Under the pieces are notes generated by a model. That model was given only the letters and a program-made list of their open reading frames with translations. It searched no databases and was not told where the DNA came from. From assembly GCA_000770645.1 (NCBI GenBank), contig JQID01000132.1, positions 1 through 33,101 on the forward strand: a stretch of DNA of 33,101 nucleotides, written 5' to 3'. Positions 7,226 to 15,040 of the stretch are shown in pieces (the stretch's first letter is position 1; the number at the start of each line of letters is the position of its first letter). Source of the DNA: Desulfosporosinus sp. Tol-M. Its GTDB lineage: Bacteria; Bacillota; Desulfitobacteriia; Desulfitobacteriales; Desulfitobacteriaceae. The translations under genes were made by a program, and so were the position numbers.

Positions 7226-8488
7226 ATGCCTGAAAAAGCAAAAGTACCTGCGATTAGGTTCAAAGGCTTCACCGACGCTTGGGAACAGCGTAAGTTCTCT
7301 GAAACCTTTATTTATTTACAAAACAATTCGCTTTCAAGAGCAGATTTAAACTATGAGCAAGGCTTAGTAAAAAATGTTCATTATGGTGACGTCCTAATAA
7401 AGTTTGGCGAAATATTGGATGTAGAAAAAGCGGAAATACCGTTTGTTTCCAATAATGAATTTACTGTTAGTAGCACATCATTATTGCAAAATGGAGATGT
7501 CATAATTGCTGATGCTGCAGAAGATGAAACTGTCGGGAAATGCAGTGAAATCAAAGGCATAGATGGTATTAGTATTGTATCAGGATTACATACGATTCCA
7601 TGTAGACCTAACAAGACATTTGCATCAGGTTATCTAGGATATTATTTGAATTCAAGGGCTTATCATGATCAGTTATTACCCTTGATACAAGGTACAAAAA
7701 TTTCATCTATTTCAAAATCAGCACTACAGAACACTGACATATTTTACCCGGATTCAGAACAGGAACAGCTACAAATTGGACAGATTTTTCAAAGCCTTGA
7801 CAACCTTATCACCCTTCATCAGCGTAAGCTTTTGAAACTAAAAAATGTTAAAAAAGCTATGCTTGAAAAAATGTTTCCAAAAAACGGAAGTAACGTTCCT
7901 GAAATTCGATTCGCCGGATTTACTGAAGCTTGGGAACAGCGTAAGGTTGGCGAACTTCTTGTCGAGCGCAACGAACAAGCTCCTATGAACGATGAATATC
8001 CACTTATGGCTTTTATTGCAAATGAGGGTGTTGTTCCCAAAGGAGAACGATATGATAGAAGTTCACTGGTATCTGACACAGAAAACAAACCATATAAAAG
8101 AACAGAAATTGGTGATTTCATTTATAGCTCCAATAATCTTGAAACAGGCTCAATAGGATTAAACAAGTACGGTAAAGCCTCAATTTCGCCTGTTTACAGT
8201 ATTTTTCAACCAACAGGAATAGCTGACTCTGATTTCTTAGGTCGTCGGTTGGTTAGAAAAGATTTTATAAATGCAATGGTTAAATGGCGTCAAGGAGTAA
8301 TTTACGGACAATGGAGAATTCACGAATCGGATTTCCTTAAAATTGAAATTCCTGTTCCGTCTGTTGAAGAACAAAGAAAAATTGGGACAGTTCTTGATTC
8401 GTTGGACAACCTTATCACCCTTCATCAGCGTAAGTATGAAAAATTGCAGAATCTCAAAAAAGCTTGTCTTGAGAAGATGTTTGTATAA
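7226..8488 (+). CDS. hsdS: Type I RM specificity subunit HsdS (expressed copy)
   Basis: The DNA-recognition subunit, about 420 residues with two half-site target recognition domains (TRDs). TRD1 runs from WEQRK near residue 22 to DNLITLHQRK near 200. A conserved helical linker follows (...NVKKAMLEKMFP). TRD2 runs from WEQRK near 239 to DNLITLHQRK near 402, with a second linker at the C-terminus. I start it at ATG 7226 because GGGAGGTGA lies 5 nt before; a GTG at 7217 would overlap hsdM. Both TRDs are bounded at DNA level by repeats (7278-7296, 7799-7828, 7929-7945, 8405-8434) that also bound the two silent cassettes downstream. The current TRD pair is therefore probably only one of several possible specificities. 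Confidence 0.95.
   Translation: MPEKAKVPAIRFKGFTDAWEQRKFSETFIYLQNNSLSRADLNYEQGLVKNVHYGDVLIKFGEILDVEKAEIPFVSNNEFTVSSTSLLQNGDVIIADAAEDETVGKCSEIKGIDGISIVSGLHTIPCRPNKTFASGYLGYYLNSRAYHDQLLPLIQGTKISSISKSALQNTDIFYPDSEQEQLQIGQIFQSLDNLITLHQRKLLKLKNVKKAMLEKMFPKNGSNVPEIRFAGFTEAWEQRKVGELLVERNEQAPMNDEYPLMAFIANEGVVPKGERYDRSSLVSDTENKPYKRTEIGDFIYSSNNLETGSIGLNKYGKASISPVYSIFQPTGIADSDFLGRRLVRKDFINAMVKWRQGVIYGQWRIHESDFLKIEIPVPSVEEQRKIGTVLDSLDNLITLHQRKYEKLQNLKKACLEKMFV
7278..7296 (+). repeat. TRD 5' boundary repeat, copy 1 (hsdS TRD1)
   Basis: CTTGGGAACAGCGTAAGTT, encoding WEQRK. The same 19 bp occurs at 13387-13405 and inverted at 13311-13329; its first 17 bp occur at 7929-7945. Confidence 0.9.
7799..7828 (+). 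repeat. TRD 3' boundary repeat, copy 1 (hsdS TRD1)
   Basis: A 30 bp sequence from GACAACCTTATC to CATCAGCGTAAG, encoding DNLITLHQRK. It is identical base for base at 8405-8434 and 13845-13874, and inverted at 12815-12844. Synonymous positions are conserved too, which points to recombination or gene conversion rather than protein-level selection. Confidence 0.9.
7929..7945 (+). repeat. TRD 5' boundary repeat, copy 2 (hsdS TRD2)
   Basis: CTTGGGAACAGCGTAAG, 17 bp shared with the other three TRD starts. The next bases (GTT) differ. Confidence 0.9.
8405..8434 (+). repeat. TRD 3' boundary repeat, copy 2 (hsdS TRD2)
   Basis: Exact 30 bp copy of 7799-7828, near the 3' end of hsdS. Confidence 0.9.
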
Positions 8489-8505
8489 AAAAGGAGCGTG
8501 AACTT

Positions 8506-11500
8506 GTGATATTTAAAACTGAAGCAGAATTTGAAGTAGCCATGATTGCGGCCTTACAAAATAAAGGCTGGGAAAATCACGTTCTCAAATATCCGACAGA
8601 AGATACTTTGCTGAAGAACTGGGCGGATATTCTGTTCGAAAATAATCGCGGTATAGATCGGTTAAATGATGCACCTTTGACGGATACGGAGATGCAGCAG
8701 ATTCTAGAGCAAGTTTTGGCTCTTCGTACTCCTTTAAAGCTCAATGGCTTTATTAACGGTAAGACGGTCTCAATTACTCGTGATAATCCGGATGATCCTT
8801 TCCATCTTGGGAAAGAAGTGAGTCTCAAGATTTATGACCGCCGCGAAATAGCTGCTGGGCAGAGTCGATATCAAATAGCCCAGCAACCAAGATATAAATC
8901 TAAATCAAAAATTCTTAATGACCGTCGCGGCGATTTGATGCTACTCATTAACGGAATGCCGGTGTTTCATTTGGAACTGAAAAAGAGTGGTATTCCTGTG
9001 AGTCAGGCTCATTACCAGATTGAGAAGTACTCCGATGAGGGTATCTTCACAGGAATCTTTTCTTTGGTGCAGATATTTGTGGCGATGCAGCCGGATGAAA
9101 CGGTGTATTTTGCTAACCCCGGTCCTGATGGAGTCTTTAATAAGGACTTTTATTTCCATTGGGCTGATTTCAATAACGAGCCCATCAACAAATGGAGAGA
9201 TATTGCGACCTATCTTTTGTCAATTCCTATGGCTCATCAGATGATCGGTTTTTATACGGTTGCTGATGATTCGGATAGCGTACTTAAGGTCATGCGCAGT
9301 TATCAGTATTTTGCGGCAAACGCAATCTCTGACCGTGTGTCTAAGATTGACTGGACCGATAAGCAGCTGCTTGGGGGCTATATTTGGCACACAACAGGCT
9401 CTGGTAAAACGATGACGAGCTTTAAGTCTGCCCAGCTCATAGCTAATTCGAAGGATGCCGATAAAGTTATCTTCCTCATGGACAGGATCGAGCTTGGTAC
9501 GCAGTCACTTCGAGAGTATCGCGCGTTTGCGGAAGATAACGAAGAGGTACAGGCGACTGAGGACACCCATGCTCTCATCACGAAGTTAAAAAGCAAGAAT
9601 CCTGCCGATACACTGATTGTCACATCCATTCAAAAGATGAGCAATATAAAGGATGAAGAAGGTGGATTGAATGCTGCTGATATTGAGGCAATGAACTCCA
9701 AGCGGGTCGTTTTCATCGTGGATGAAGCACACCGCTCTACGTTTGGTGATATGTTGATCACCGTTAAACAGACCTTCCCTGGTGCCGTCTTTTTTGGATT
9801 TACTGGCACACCTATCCAGAAGGAAAACCAGAAAAAGCTGAATACGACTTCGACCGTCTTTGGCGATGAGCTACACCGCTATAGCATTGCTGATGGTATT
9901 CGTGACGGGAATGTGCTTGGCTTCGACCCGTATAGGGTTCTGACATATAGGGACATTGATCTGCGAAAAGCGGTGTCACTGAAGATGGCTAATGCTGCTA
10001 CGGAAGAAGTAGCGATTAAAGACCCGGAGAAAGCAAGAAAATATTACTACTACATGGATACTGTCAAAGTGAAAATGGCCGGATACCGTGAAAAGAGTGG
10101 CAAATACGTCAAAGGGATTGAAGATTATCTGCCGAGAGAACAGTATGAGCGTGCCGAACACCAGAAAATGGTTATACAGGACATTTTGGATAACTGGCTG
10201 CGATTAAGCCATGCCTCGAAGTTTCATGCGATTTTTGCTACGAGTAGTATTCCGGAAGCCATAGAGTATTACAGGCTCTTTAGAGACTCAAAACCTGATT
10301 TAAAAATTACTGCACTGTTTGATCCAAATATCGACAATAACGGTGGTGTGAAGTTCAAGGAAGATGGCCTTGTTGAGATTCTGGAAGATTACAATGCAAG
10401 GTATGAGCAGGACTTTACTTTAGCAACTCACGGGAAATTCAAAAAGGATATTGCAGCACGCCTGGCACACAAAAAGCCTTATGAGCGTATCGAACGGAAC
10501 CCCGAAAAACAAATTGACCTATTGATTGTTGTTGATCAGATGCTCACCGGCTTTGATTCCAAATGGGTGAACACCCTTTATATGGACAAGGTTCTCAAAT
10601 ACGAGAACATCATTCAGGCGTTTTCTCGTACTAACCGTCTGTTTGGACCGGATAAGCCTTTTGGAACGATTCGCTACTATCGGTATCCAAACACTATGGA
10701 AAGAAATATAAACAATGCGGTAGCTCTATACTCAGGCAATAGACCACTTGGATTGTTTGTGGAACATCTGGACTACAATCTGGAGAAGATGAATCAAATC
10801 TTCGCAGATATTTCACTTCTGTTTACTGCAGCTGGCATCTCGGACTTTTCTCGCCTGCCAGACGATTTAGACGAGTGCGGCAGGTTTGCCAAGCTGTTCA
10901 GTAGCCTTAATGATTATCTGGAAGCAGCAAAGATTCAAGGGTTCACTTGGAAGAATCGAATCTATACTTTTAAGAATCCGAAAAAAGTCATGGAAATGAT
11001 ATTCGACGAGAACACCTATCTGATCTTAGCTTTGCGTTACAAAGAGCTATTTACAGCAGCAGGTGACGGAGGCAGTGATGACATCCCATTTGATATTGAT
11101 GGGCATCTGGTAGCTATCGACACTGGCAGAATTGATACTAATTACATGAACTCGCGTTTTGAGAAATATCTTAAAGTGTTGCGTCAAGATGGTGTTGACC
11201 AAGATCTGCTTCAGGCAACTCTGGACGAACTACATAAATCTTTTGCGACCCTTACCCAAGAAGAACAGAAATATGCAAACATCTTTATCCATGATGTGCA
11301 AAGTGGAAATGCTGAAATCGAGGACGGCAAGCCCTTTAGAGACTACATCACGGAATACCAGTTCCGCGCCAAAAACGAGCAAGTCCGCCAGTTAGCTAAT
11401 GCTCTGGGGGTTGATATTCCAAAGCTGGAAAACCTTATGAATGCCGGTATTACTGAAGCGAGCATCAATGAATACGGAAGATTCGATGACCTGAAGAAAA

Positions 11501-11649
11501 CAGTGGTCAGGGAGAAAGCCGCGGAATATTTTGTATCGACGGAGGGCACAAAAGTCCCAGCCTTCCGGCTGAGCATCAAAATCGAAAAGCTACTCAAAGA
11601 CTTTATCCTCAGCGGTGGCTTTGATATTAATGAAGGTGAAAACAAATAA
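8506..11649 (+). CDS. hsdR: Type I RM restriction and translocation subunit HsdR
   Basis: A 1047-residue, full-length HsdR. The N-terminal PD-(D/E)xK nuclease shows D143 and E157-L-K159. The superfamily 2 motor follows: Walker A TTGSGKT (296-302), DEAH box D406-E-A-H409, FTGTP (about 436-440), and a second RecA-like lobe with DQMLTGFDS and AFSRTNRLF. The C-terminal helical region docks on HsdM/HsdS in the family. It translocates and cuts DNA lacking the methyl mark. The start is GTG 8506 with AAGGAG at 8491-8496; the gene follows hsdS by 17 bp, so hsdMSR is one operon. The last roughly 40 codons are partly duplicated at 12621-12749, behind the GIY-YIG gene. Confidence 0.95.
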   Translation: MIFKTEAEFEVAMIAALQNKGWENHVLKYPTEDTLLKNWADILFENNRGIDRLNDAPLTDTEMQQILEQVLALRTPLKLNGFINGKTVSITRDNPDDPFHLGKEVSLKIYDRREIAAGQSRYQIAQQPRYKSKSKILNDRRGDLMLLINGMPVFHLELKKSGIPVSQAHYQIEKYSDEGIFTGIFSLVQIFVAMQPDETVYFANPGPDGVFNKDFYFHWADFNNEPINKWRDIATYLLSIPMAHQMIGFYTVADDSDSVLKVMRSYQYFAANAISDRVSKIDWTDKQLLGGYIWHTTGSGKTMTSFKSAQLIANSKDADKVIFLMDRIELGTQSLREYRAFAEDNEEVQATEDTHALITKLKSKNPADTLIVTSIQKMSNIKDEEGGLNAADIEAMNSKRVVFIVDEAHRSTFGDMLITVKQTFPGAVFFGFTGTPIQKENQKKLNTTSTVFGDELHRYSIADGIRDGNVLGFDPYRVLTYRDIDLRKAVSLKMANAATEEVAIKDPEKARKYYYYMDTVKVKMAGYREKSGKYVKGIEDYLPREQYERAEHQKMVIQDILDNWLRLSHASKFHAIFATSSIPEAIEYYRLFRDSKPDLKITALFDPNIDNNGGVKFKEDGLVEILEDYNARYEQDFTLATHGKFKKDIAARLAHKKPYERIERNPEKQIDLLIVVDQMLTGFDSKWVNTLYMDKVLKYENIIQAFSRTNRLFGPDKPFGTIRYYRYPNTMERNINNAVALYSGNRPLGLFVEHLDYNLEKMNQIFADISLLFTAAGISDFSRLPDDLDECGRFAKLFSSLNDYLEAAKIQGFTWKNRIYTFKNPKKVMEMIFDENTYLILALRYKELFTAAGDGGSDDIPFDIDGHLVAIDTGRIDTNYMNSRFEKYLKVLRQDGVDQDLLQATLDELHKSFATLTQEEQKYANIFIHDVQSGNAEIEDGKPFRDYITEYQFRAKNEQVRQLANALGVDIPKLENLMNAGITEASINEYGRFDDLKKTVVREKAAEYFVSTEGTKVPAFRLSIKIEKLLKDFILSGGFDINEGENK

Positions 11650-11712
11650 CTATAGACAAGATTTTCTGGGATGAGATAGAGTCAAACAGGTTTTTGAATT
11701 TTGTGGTTTGAT

Positions 11713-11732
11713 GCTTTCGCTGATGTAAGAGT
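11713..11732 (-). repeat. Degenerate relic of the 30 bp TRD repeat
   Basis: GCTTTCGCTGATGTAAGAGTG resembles the inverted TRD 3' repeat (GCTTACGCTGATGAAGGGTG at 12814 onward). It follows the same hsdR-tail and GAGTCAAA context in both places, so it is probably homologous. It lies just before the GIY-YIG gene. Confidence 0.4.
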
Positions 11733-11748
11733 GTTAGGAGGTAACCAG

Positions 11749-12591
11749 ATGGCAGTGCGCGGTAAAAGTGTAAATTTATTTTTAATGGATGGTGAGCCAA
11801 GCGGTCGCATGAAGTGTACTTTGAGTAACTGGACAGGTATTGCTTACAAGATTCCTAGGACGGCTTTAGACAAATGCAAGGACATGGATATCTTGAAGCA
11901 AAGCGGTGTTTATTTTCTATTTGGTACCGACAAGGATGACAATCCTGTTGTTTATATTGGCCAGGCTGGTATTCGAAAGAACGGAAAGGGCCTTCTGCTT
12001 CGCGTACAGGAACCACACACCACTATTGAATATTGGACAGAGGTCGTCATGTTTACAACGACGAATAATTCTTTCGGCCCTACGGAGATAAGCTATCTTG
12101 AAAACCGGTTCCGCAATATGGCAGTAGAAGCAAAGCGCTATTCTGTGAAAAATGGAAATGATCCAAATCCAGGAAACCTCACCGAGGAAAAAGAATGTGA
12201 GCTCGAAGAATTTATTGATTATGTAAAAATCGTAATGGGTACTCTTGGTCATAAAGTGTTTGAGCCAATCGTAACAGCCTCGAGCGATGAAGAAATTTTA
12301 TATGCTACCCGCAATATAGCTAAAGCTTCTGGAAAACGAGTCAGCGATGGCTTTGTCGTTCTAAAAGGAAGCTCGATTTCAGAGCAGACAACAAAAAGCT
12401 GCCCGGATTATATACTGCAGGCACGCAAAAAGAACGCAGATAAAATCATGGACAATGTTCTCACAGAAGATATTCTCTTTTCTTCTCCGTCCGGTGCCGC
12501 GGCATTTGTTTGTGGATGTAGCGCAAACGGAAACTTAGAGTGGAAGAACATCAAGGGAGTTTCGCTTAAAGAAATTGAAGCTGACAAATAA
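11749..12591 (+). CDS. GIY-YIG nuclease-family protein with DUF4357 domain
   Basis: About 280 residues. The N-terminal GIY-YIG nuclease core has G53-V-Y55 and Y69-I-G71, then the GIRKNGKGLLLRVQ segment with the conserved arginine and ...ISYLENRF with the conserved glutamate. The C-terminal part (about 200-275) is DUF4357-like: FVVLKGSSIS...ILFSSPSGAAAFVCGCSANGNLEWK. Start ATG 11749 has AGGAGG at 11736-11741; an upstream in-frame TTG at 11701 lacks a comparable site. It lies 99 bp after hsdR and is flanked on both sides by hsdR 3'-end sequence (11530-11649 and 12621-12749), so it looks like a later insertion. Such proteins often travel with RM systems; whether it cuts DNA, and which, is unknown. 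Confidence 0.85.
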   Translation: MAVRGKSVNLFLMDGEPSGRMKCTLSNWTGIAYKIPRTALDKCKDMDILKQSGVYFLFGTDKDDNPVVYIGQAGIRKNGKGLLLRVQEPHTTIEYWTEVVMFTTTNNSFGPTEISYLENRFRNMAVEAKRYSVKNGNDPNPGNLTEEKECELEEFIDYVKIVMGTLGHKVFEPIVTASSDEEILYATRNIAKASGKRVSDGFVVLKGSSISEQTTKSCPDYILQARKKNADKIMDNVLTEDILFSSPSGAAAFVCGCSANGNLEWKNIKGVSLKEIEADK

Positions 12592-12620
12592 TTGTATACT
12601 GTGTAAAGCCTCTGAAGGAT

Positions 12621-12749
12621 GAGAAATATTTTGTATCGACGGAGGGCACAAGATTCCCAGCCTTCCGACTGAGCATCAAAAACGAAAAATCACTCAAAGA
12701 ATTTATCCTCAGCGGCGGATTTGATATCAACGAGTTTGAAAATAAATAA
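12621..12749 (+). pseudogene. Duplicated fragment of the hsdR 3' end
   Basis: About 42 codons of open frame without a start, ending in TAA, translating as ...KYFVSTEGTRFPAFRLSI... and ...FILSGGFDINEFENK. The true HsdR C-terminus reads ...EYFVSTEGTKVPAFRLSI... and ...FILSGGFDINEGENK. The DNA similarity continues past both stops (GATGAGATAGAGTCAAA versus GTATGAGAAAGAGTCAAA) up to the TRD repeat or its relic. The copy has diverged by several substitutions, so it is either an old duplication or came from a different hsdR allele. Confidence 0.85.
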
Positions 12750-12814
12750 CTTTATTCTAAAAAATCTGGTATGAGAAAGAGTCAAAGGGTGTTGGCTCTT
12801 TTTGTTTTTCGCGG

Positions 12815-12844
12815 CTTACGCTGATGAAGGGTGATAAGGTTGTC
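12815..12844 (-). repeat. TRD 3' boundary repeat, inverted copy (cassette A)
   Basis: Exact reverse complement of the 30 bp at 7799-7828. Confidence 0.9.
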
Positions 12845-13310
12845 GAGCTGTCTAAAATAGCTAGATATCATTTTCTGTTCATCAAACTTGGGATAAAATA
12901 GTTCAATCTGCTCCAAGTCAGAGTTATGAAGATGTACAATGGATTTTCCCTGAGCCATTTTCGCCATATCTCTATGAGGCGTTCCGAAAGATATGCTGAT
13001 TGCTAAAAATGTAGGATCAATACTCTTCGTTGGTGTGATCACATTGAGGTCACCACCAAGCATAATCCCTGATTTTTCAACGACTGAGGCGATTGATATA
13101 TCTTCAGCTGTTTCGCCAGAAGCGGGTACTATGACCTCTCCCCCTCGACTAAATAATGAACTATGTTTTGGGTCTGCGAAGGTATCCACATTTGAGATTA
13201 CAGTCTCATACTTCGTATAAAGTCTGCCATACAAAATAATGGGAGTTCCTTCCTCTTTCAAATCTGCTTTAGAATACCCGGAACCTTTGGAGAAGTGGAC
13301 TAGTTCCTTT

Positions 13311-13329
13311 AACTTACGCTGTTCCCAAG
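13311..13329 (-). repeat. TRD 5' boundary repeat, inverted copy (cassette A)
   Basis: AACTTACGCTGTTCCCAAG, exact reverse complement of 7278-7296. With 13387-13405 it forms a 19 bp inverted repeat around a 57 bp spacer. Confidence 0.9.
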
Positions 13330-13386
13330 TGTTAGTGGTTCAAATACATTAACAGGAAAATTCTCAAATCAATAACACTAGTCCCT

Positions 13387-13405
13387 CTTGGGAACAGCGT
13401 AAGTT
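13387..13405 (+). repeat. TRD 5' boundary repeat (cassette B)
   Basis: Exact 19 bp copy of 7278-7296. Confidence 0.9.
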
Positions 13406-13844
13406 GGGTGAATGTTTTAATGAGAGACAGGAGCGCTCGGCTATCGGTGACATGATTTCCGTTACAATCAACTCTGGAATTAAGAGGTTTGAGGATTTAG
13501 GAAGGCATGATAATTCCAGCGAAGATAAGTCTCATTATAAAAAGGTTGAAGTTGGTGACATCGCTTACAACTCAATGAGAATGTGGCAAGGAGCAAGCGG
13601 ATATTCCCCATACAGTGGCATTTTAAGCCCTGCTTACACAGTTGTTGTTCCTAATGAAGGTGTCGATTCTTTGTTCTTTTCTTTTATGTTTAAGAAGCCT
13701 GAAATGATACATACATTTCAATTAAGATCACAAGGAATAACATCAGACACCTGGAATATGAAGTATCCTGCCTTTAGCGAAATAGAAATTAGGATGCCTG
13801 AAAAGTCAGAGCAAGTTCGAATATCTAAATATTTTGCTCACATA

Positions 13845-13874
13845 GACAACCTTATCACCCTTCATCAGCGTAAG
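13845..13874 (+). repeat. TRD 3' boundary repeat (cassette B)
   Basis: Exact 30 bp copy of 7799-7828, immediately before the recombinase gene. Confidence 0.9.
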
Positions 13875-13903
13875 CCATTTTTGCAAAGAAGGAGGTAATT
13901 AAT

Positions 13904-14830
13904 ATGCCAAAAGAAATTAATAACGCGGAGTTGTTCTGTGATTACTATGCAAAATGGATCGATGTATACAAAAAAGGTGCAATCAGAGGAGTGACTATGG
14001 ATAAATACTTGATGACGTACAAATGGCTGGTCAGGCTTGTTCCTGATTTGCGAACGGAGGAGTTGGATCGGATTCTATATCAGCAATTACTCAATGAGTA
14101 TGCCGAGCACCATGAAAGGCAGACGGTAATGGATTTTCATCATCAGCTTAAGGGTGCAATTCTTGATGCTGTAGATGAAGGCCTCATCTACCGTGACCCC
14201 ACACGCAAAGCCATAATTAAAGGTAAGCCACCACAAATCAAGAAAATGAAATATCTGAATCAGTTTCAACTTCAAACTTTGATTTCATATCTGGATCTAA
14301 AAGAAAAGGTCAATTGGGATTACTTCATATTGCTGGCAGCAAAGACTGGTATGAGGTTCTCGGAAACACTTGCGTTAACGCCTTCCGATTTCGATTTTAA
14401 AAATCAATTGGTGTCTATCAGCAAGACTTGGGACTATAAAGGGAATGGAGGGTTTTTGCCAACAAAGAATAGATCTTCGGTACGCAAAATACAGATTGAT
14501 TGGCAAACCGTGATTCGATTTTCAGAGTTGACAAAAGAATTACCACAAGACAAACCCATATTCGTGGATGGTAAGGTGTACAATTCAACCGTCAACGATA
14601 AGCTAGGACGTTTAAGTAAGCAGTGTAAAATACCTGTGATATCCATTCATGGACTGAGACATACGCACGCATCACTTATGTTGTATACGGGTGTATCGAC
14701 TGCCAGCGTGGCAAGAAGACTAGGACATTCAAGCATTAACACAACGCAAAAGACGTACTTACATATCATCCAAGAACTCGAAAATAAGGATGTGGACTTG
14801 GTAATGCGATTGCTTGCAGGACTTTCATAA
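13904..14830 (+). CDS. Tyrosine recombinase of the hsdS shuffling locus
   Basis: A 308-residue tyrosine site-specific recombinase. An N-terminal SAM-like core-binding domain (about 5-100) precedes a catalytic domain with R151 (GMRFSE), K188, H249-G-L-R252, H275 (RRLGHSS) and the nucleophile Y285 (KTYLHI), so all key residues are present. It starts at ATG 13904 behind AGAAGGAGG, which lies in the end of silent cassette B. Recombinases of this size beside hsdS genes drive TRD inversion in streptococcal and other Firmicutes type I systems. The four identical boundary repeats are its probable substrates. It could instead be the integrase of the prophage to its right, but its position against the cassettes favours the first role. 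Confidence 0.85.
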   Translation: MPKEINNAELFCDYYAKWIDVYKKGAIRGVTMDKYLMTYKWLVRLVPDLRTEELDRILYQQLLNEYAEHHERQTVMDFHHQLKGAILDAVDEGLIYRDPTRKAIIKGKPPQIKKMKYLNQFQLQTLISYLDLKEKVNWDYFILLAAKTGMRFSETLALTPSDFDFKNQLVSISKTWDYKGNGGFLPTKNRSSVRKIQIDWQTVIRFSELTKELPQDKPIFVDGKVYNSTVNDKLGRLSKQCKIPVISIHGLRHTHASLMLYTGVSTASVARRLGHSSINTTQKTYLHIIQELENKDVDLVMRLLAGLS

Positions 14831-14843
14831 AAGATTAAAAGTG

Positions 14844-14862
14844 GATTACGCTGATTGAGGGA
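14844..14862 (-). repeat. Possible degenerate TRD repeat after the recombinase
   Basis: TTACGCTGAT (14846-14855) followed by TGAGGG resembles the inverted 30 bp repeat (TTACGCTGATGAAGGG). Only about 15 bases match, so chance is possible. Confidence 0.3.
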
Positions 14863-14895
14863 TGGCAAATAGCCATCTTTTTTTATTTTTTTGTC
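14861..14895 (+). terminator. Rho-independent terminator after the recombinase
   Basis: GATGGC (14861-14866) pairs with GCCATC (14872-14877), followed by TTTTTTTATTTTTTT. It lies 31 bp beyond the recombinase stop and closes the rightward defence region. Confidence 0.85.
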
Positions 14896-14994
14896 TGAAA
14901 TTGCAATACATCAACCTTCAATTCTTACTAAACGTTTTATTACTCCTCTGACATCCTTAAAAAAGCGGCTGGGAAACTATATCTAGAACGCAAA

Positions 14995-15040
14995 AGAAGA
15001 CGGTGCTGATGTAAAATTCAGTACCGTCTTCTTTTTTAAT
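14995..15040. terminator. Bidirectional terminator between converging regions
   Basis: AGAAGACGGTGCTGA (14995-15009) pairs with TCAGTACCGTCTTCT (15018-15032) with one mismatch. Rightward it is followed by TTTTTAAT, and leftward by TTTTGCG. It abuts the stop codon of the leftward DNA polymerase gene and probably ends that transcript. Confidence 0.8.

Larger units (their letters stand above)
12782..13339 (-). pseudogene. Silent hsdS TRD cassette A (inverted)
   Basis: Open frame on the minus strand of about 185 codons with no start codon or ribosome binding site at its beginning; an in-frame TGA (13340-13342) lies just upstream. It starts TTNTWEQRKL and runs through one TRD (...EEGTPIILYGRLYTKYET...VHLHNSDLEQIELFYPKF...). 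It closes with LDNLITLHQRK and a short unrelated tail, PRKTKRANTL. Its edges are the inverted 19 bp repeat (13311-13329) and the inverted 30 bp repeat (12815-12844). The TRD differs from both TRDs in the expressed hsdS, so it is a reserve specificity. It faces away from the hsdMSR operon and should be unexpressed until recombined. Confidence 0.9.
13353..13898 (+). pseudogene. Silent hsdS TRD cassette B
   Basis: Open frame of about 181 codons after an in-frame TAA (13350-13352), without a credible start; a TTG at 13404 is already inside the TRD. It reads ...NNTSPSWEQRKLGECFNE..., then a single TRD (...YNSMRMWQGASGYSPYSG...GITSDTWNMKYPAFSEIEIRMP...), then DNLITLHQRKPFLQRRR and a stop. Edges: 19 bp repeat 13387-13405 and 30 bp repeat 13845-13874. 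It is in the same orientation as hsdS, back to back with cassette A, and its TRD is unlike those of hsdS. The ribosome binding site of the recombinase gene overlaps its last codons. Confidence 0.9.

Noticed and set aside
13331..13345. GGTTCAAATAC resembling a tRNA T-arm
   Set aside because: No acceptor, D or anticodon arms can be folded around it; it lies in the spacer between the silent cassettes.
12815..13874. Repeats as a CRISPR array
   Set aside because: Only a few copies, in mixed orientation, bounding coding TRDs of about 500 bp; not a CRISPR layout.
12782..13898. Silent hsdS cassettes as expressed half-HsdS proteins
   Set aside because: Neither has a start codon, ribosome binding site or promoter at its 5' end; internal starts would cut into the TRD.
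13904..14830. Recombinase as the integrase of the neighbouring prophage
   Set aside because: Possible, but it starts 6 bp after a silent hsdS cassette and is followed by a strong terminator, and no attachment-site repeat was found next to it; the shuffling role fits better.
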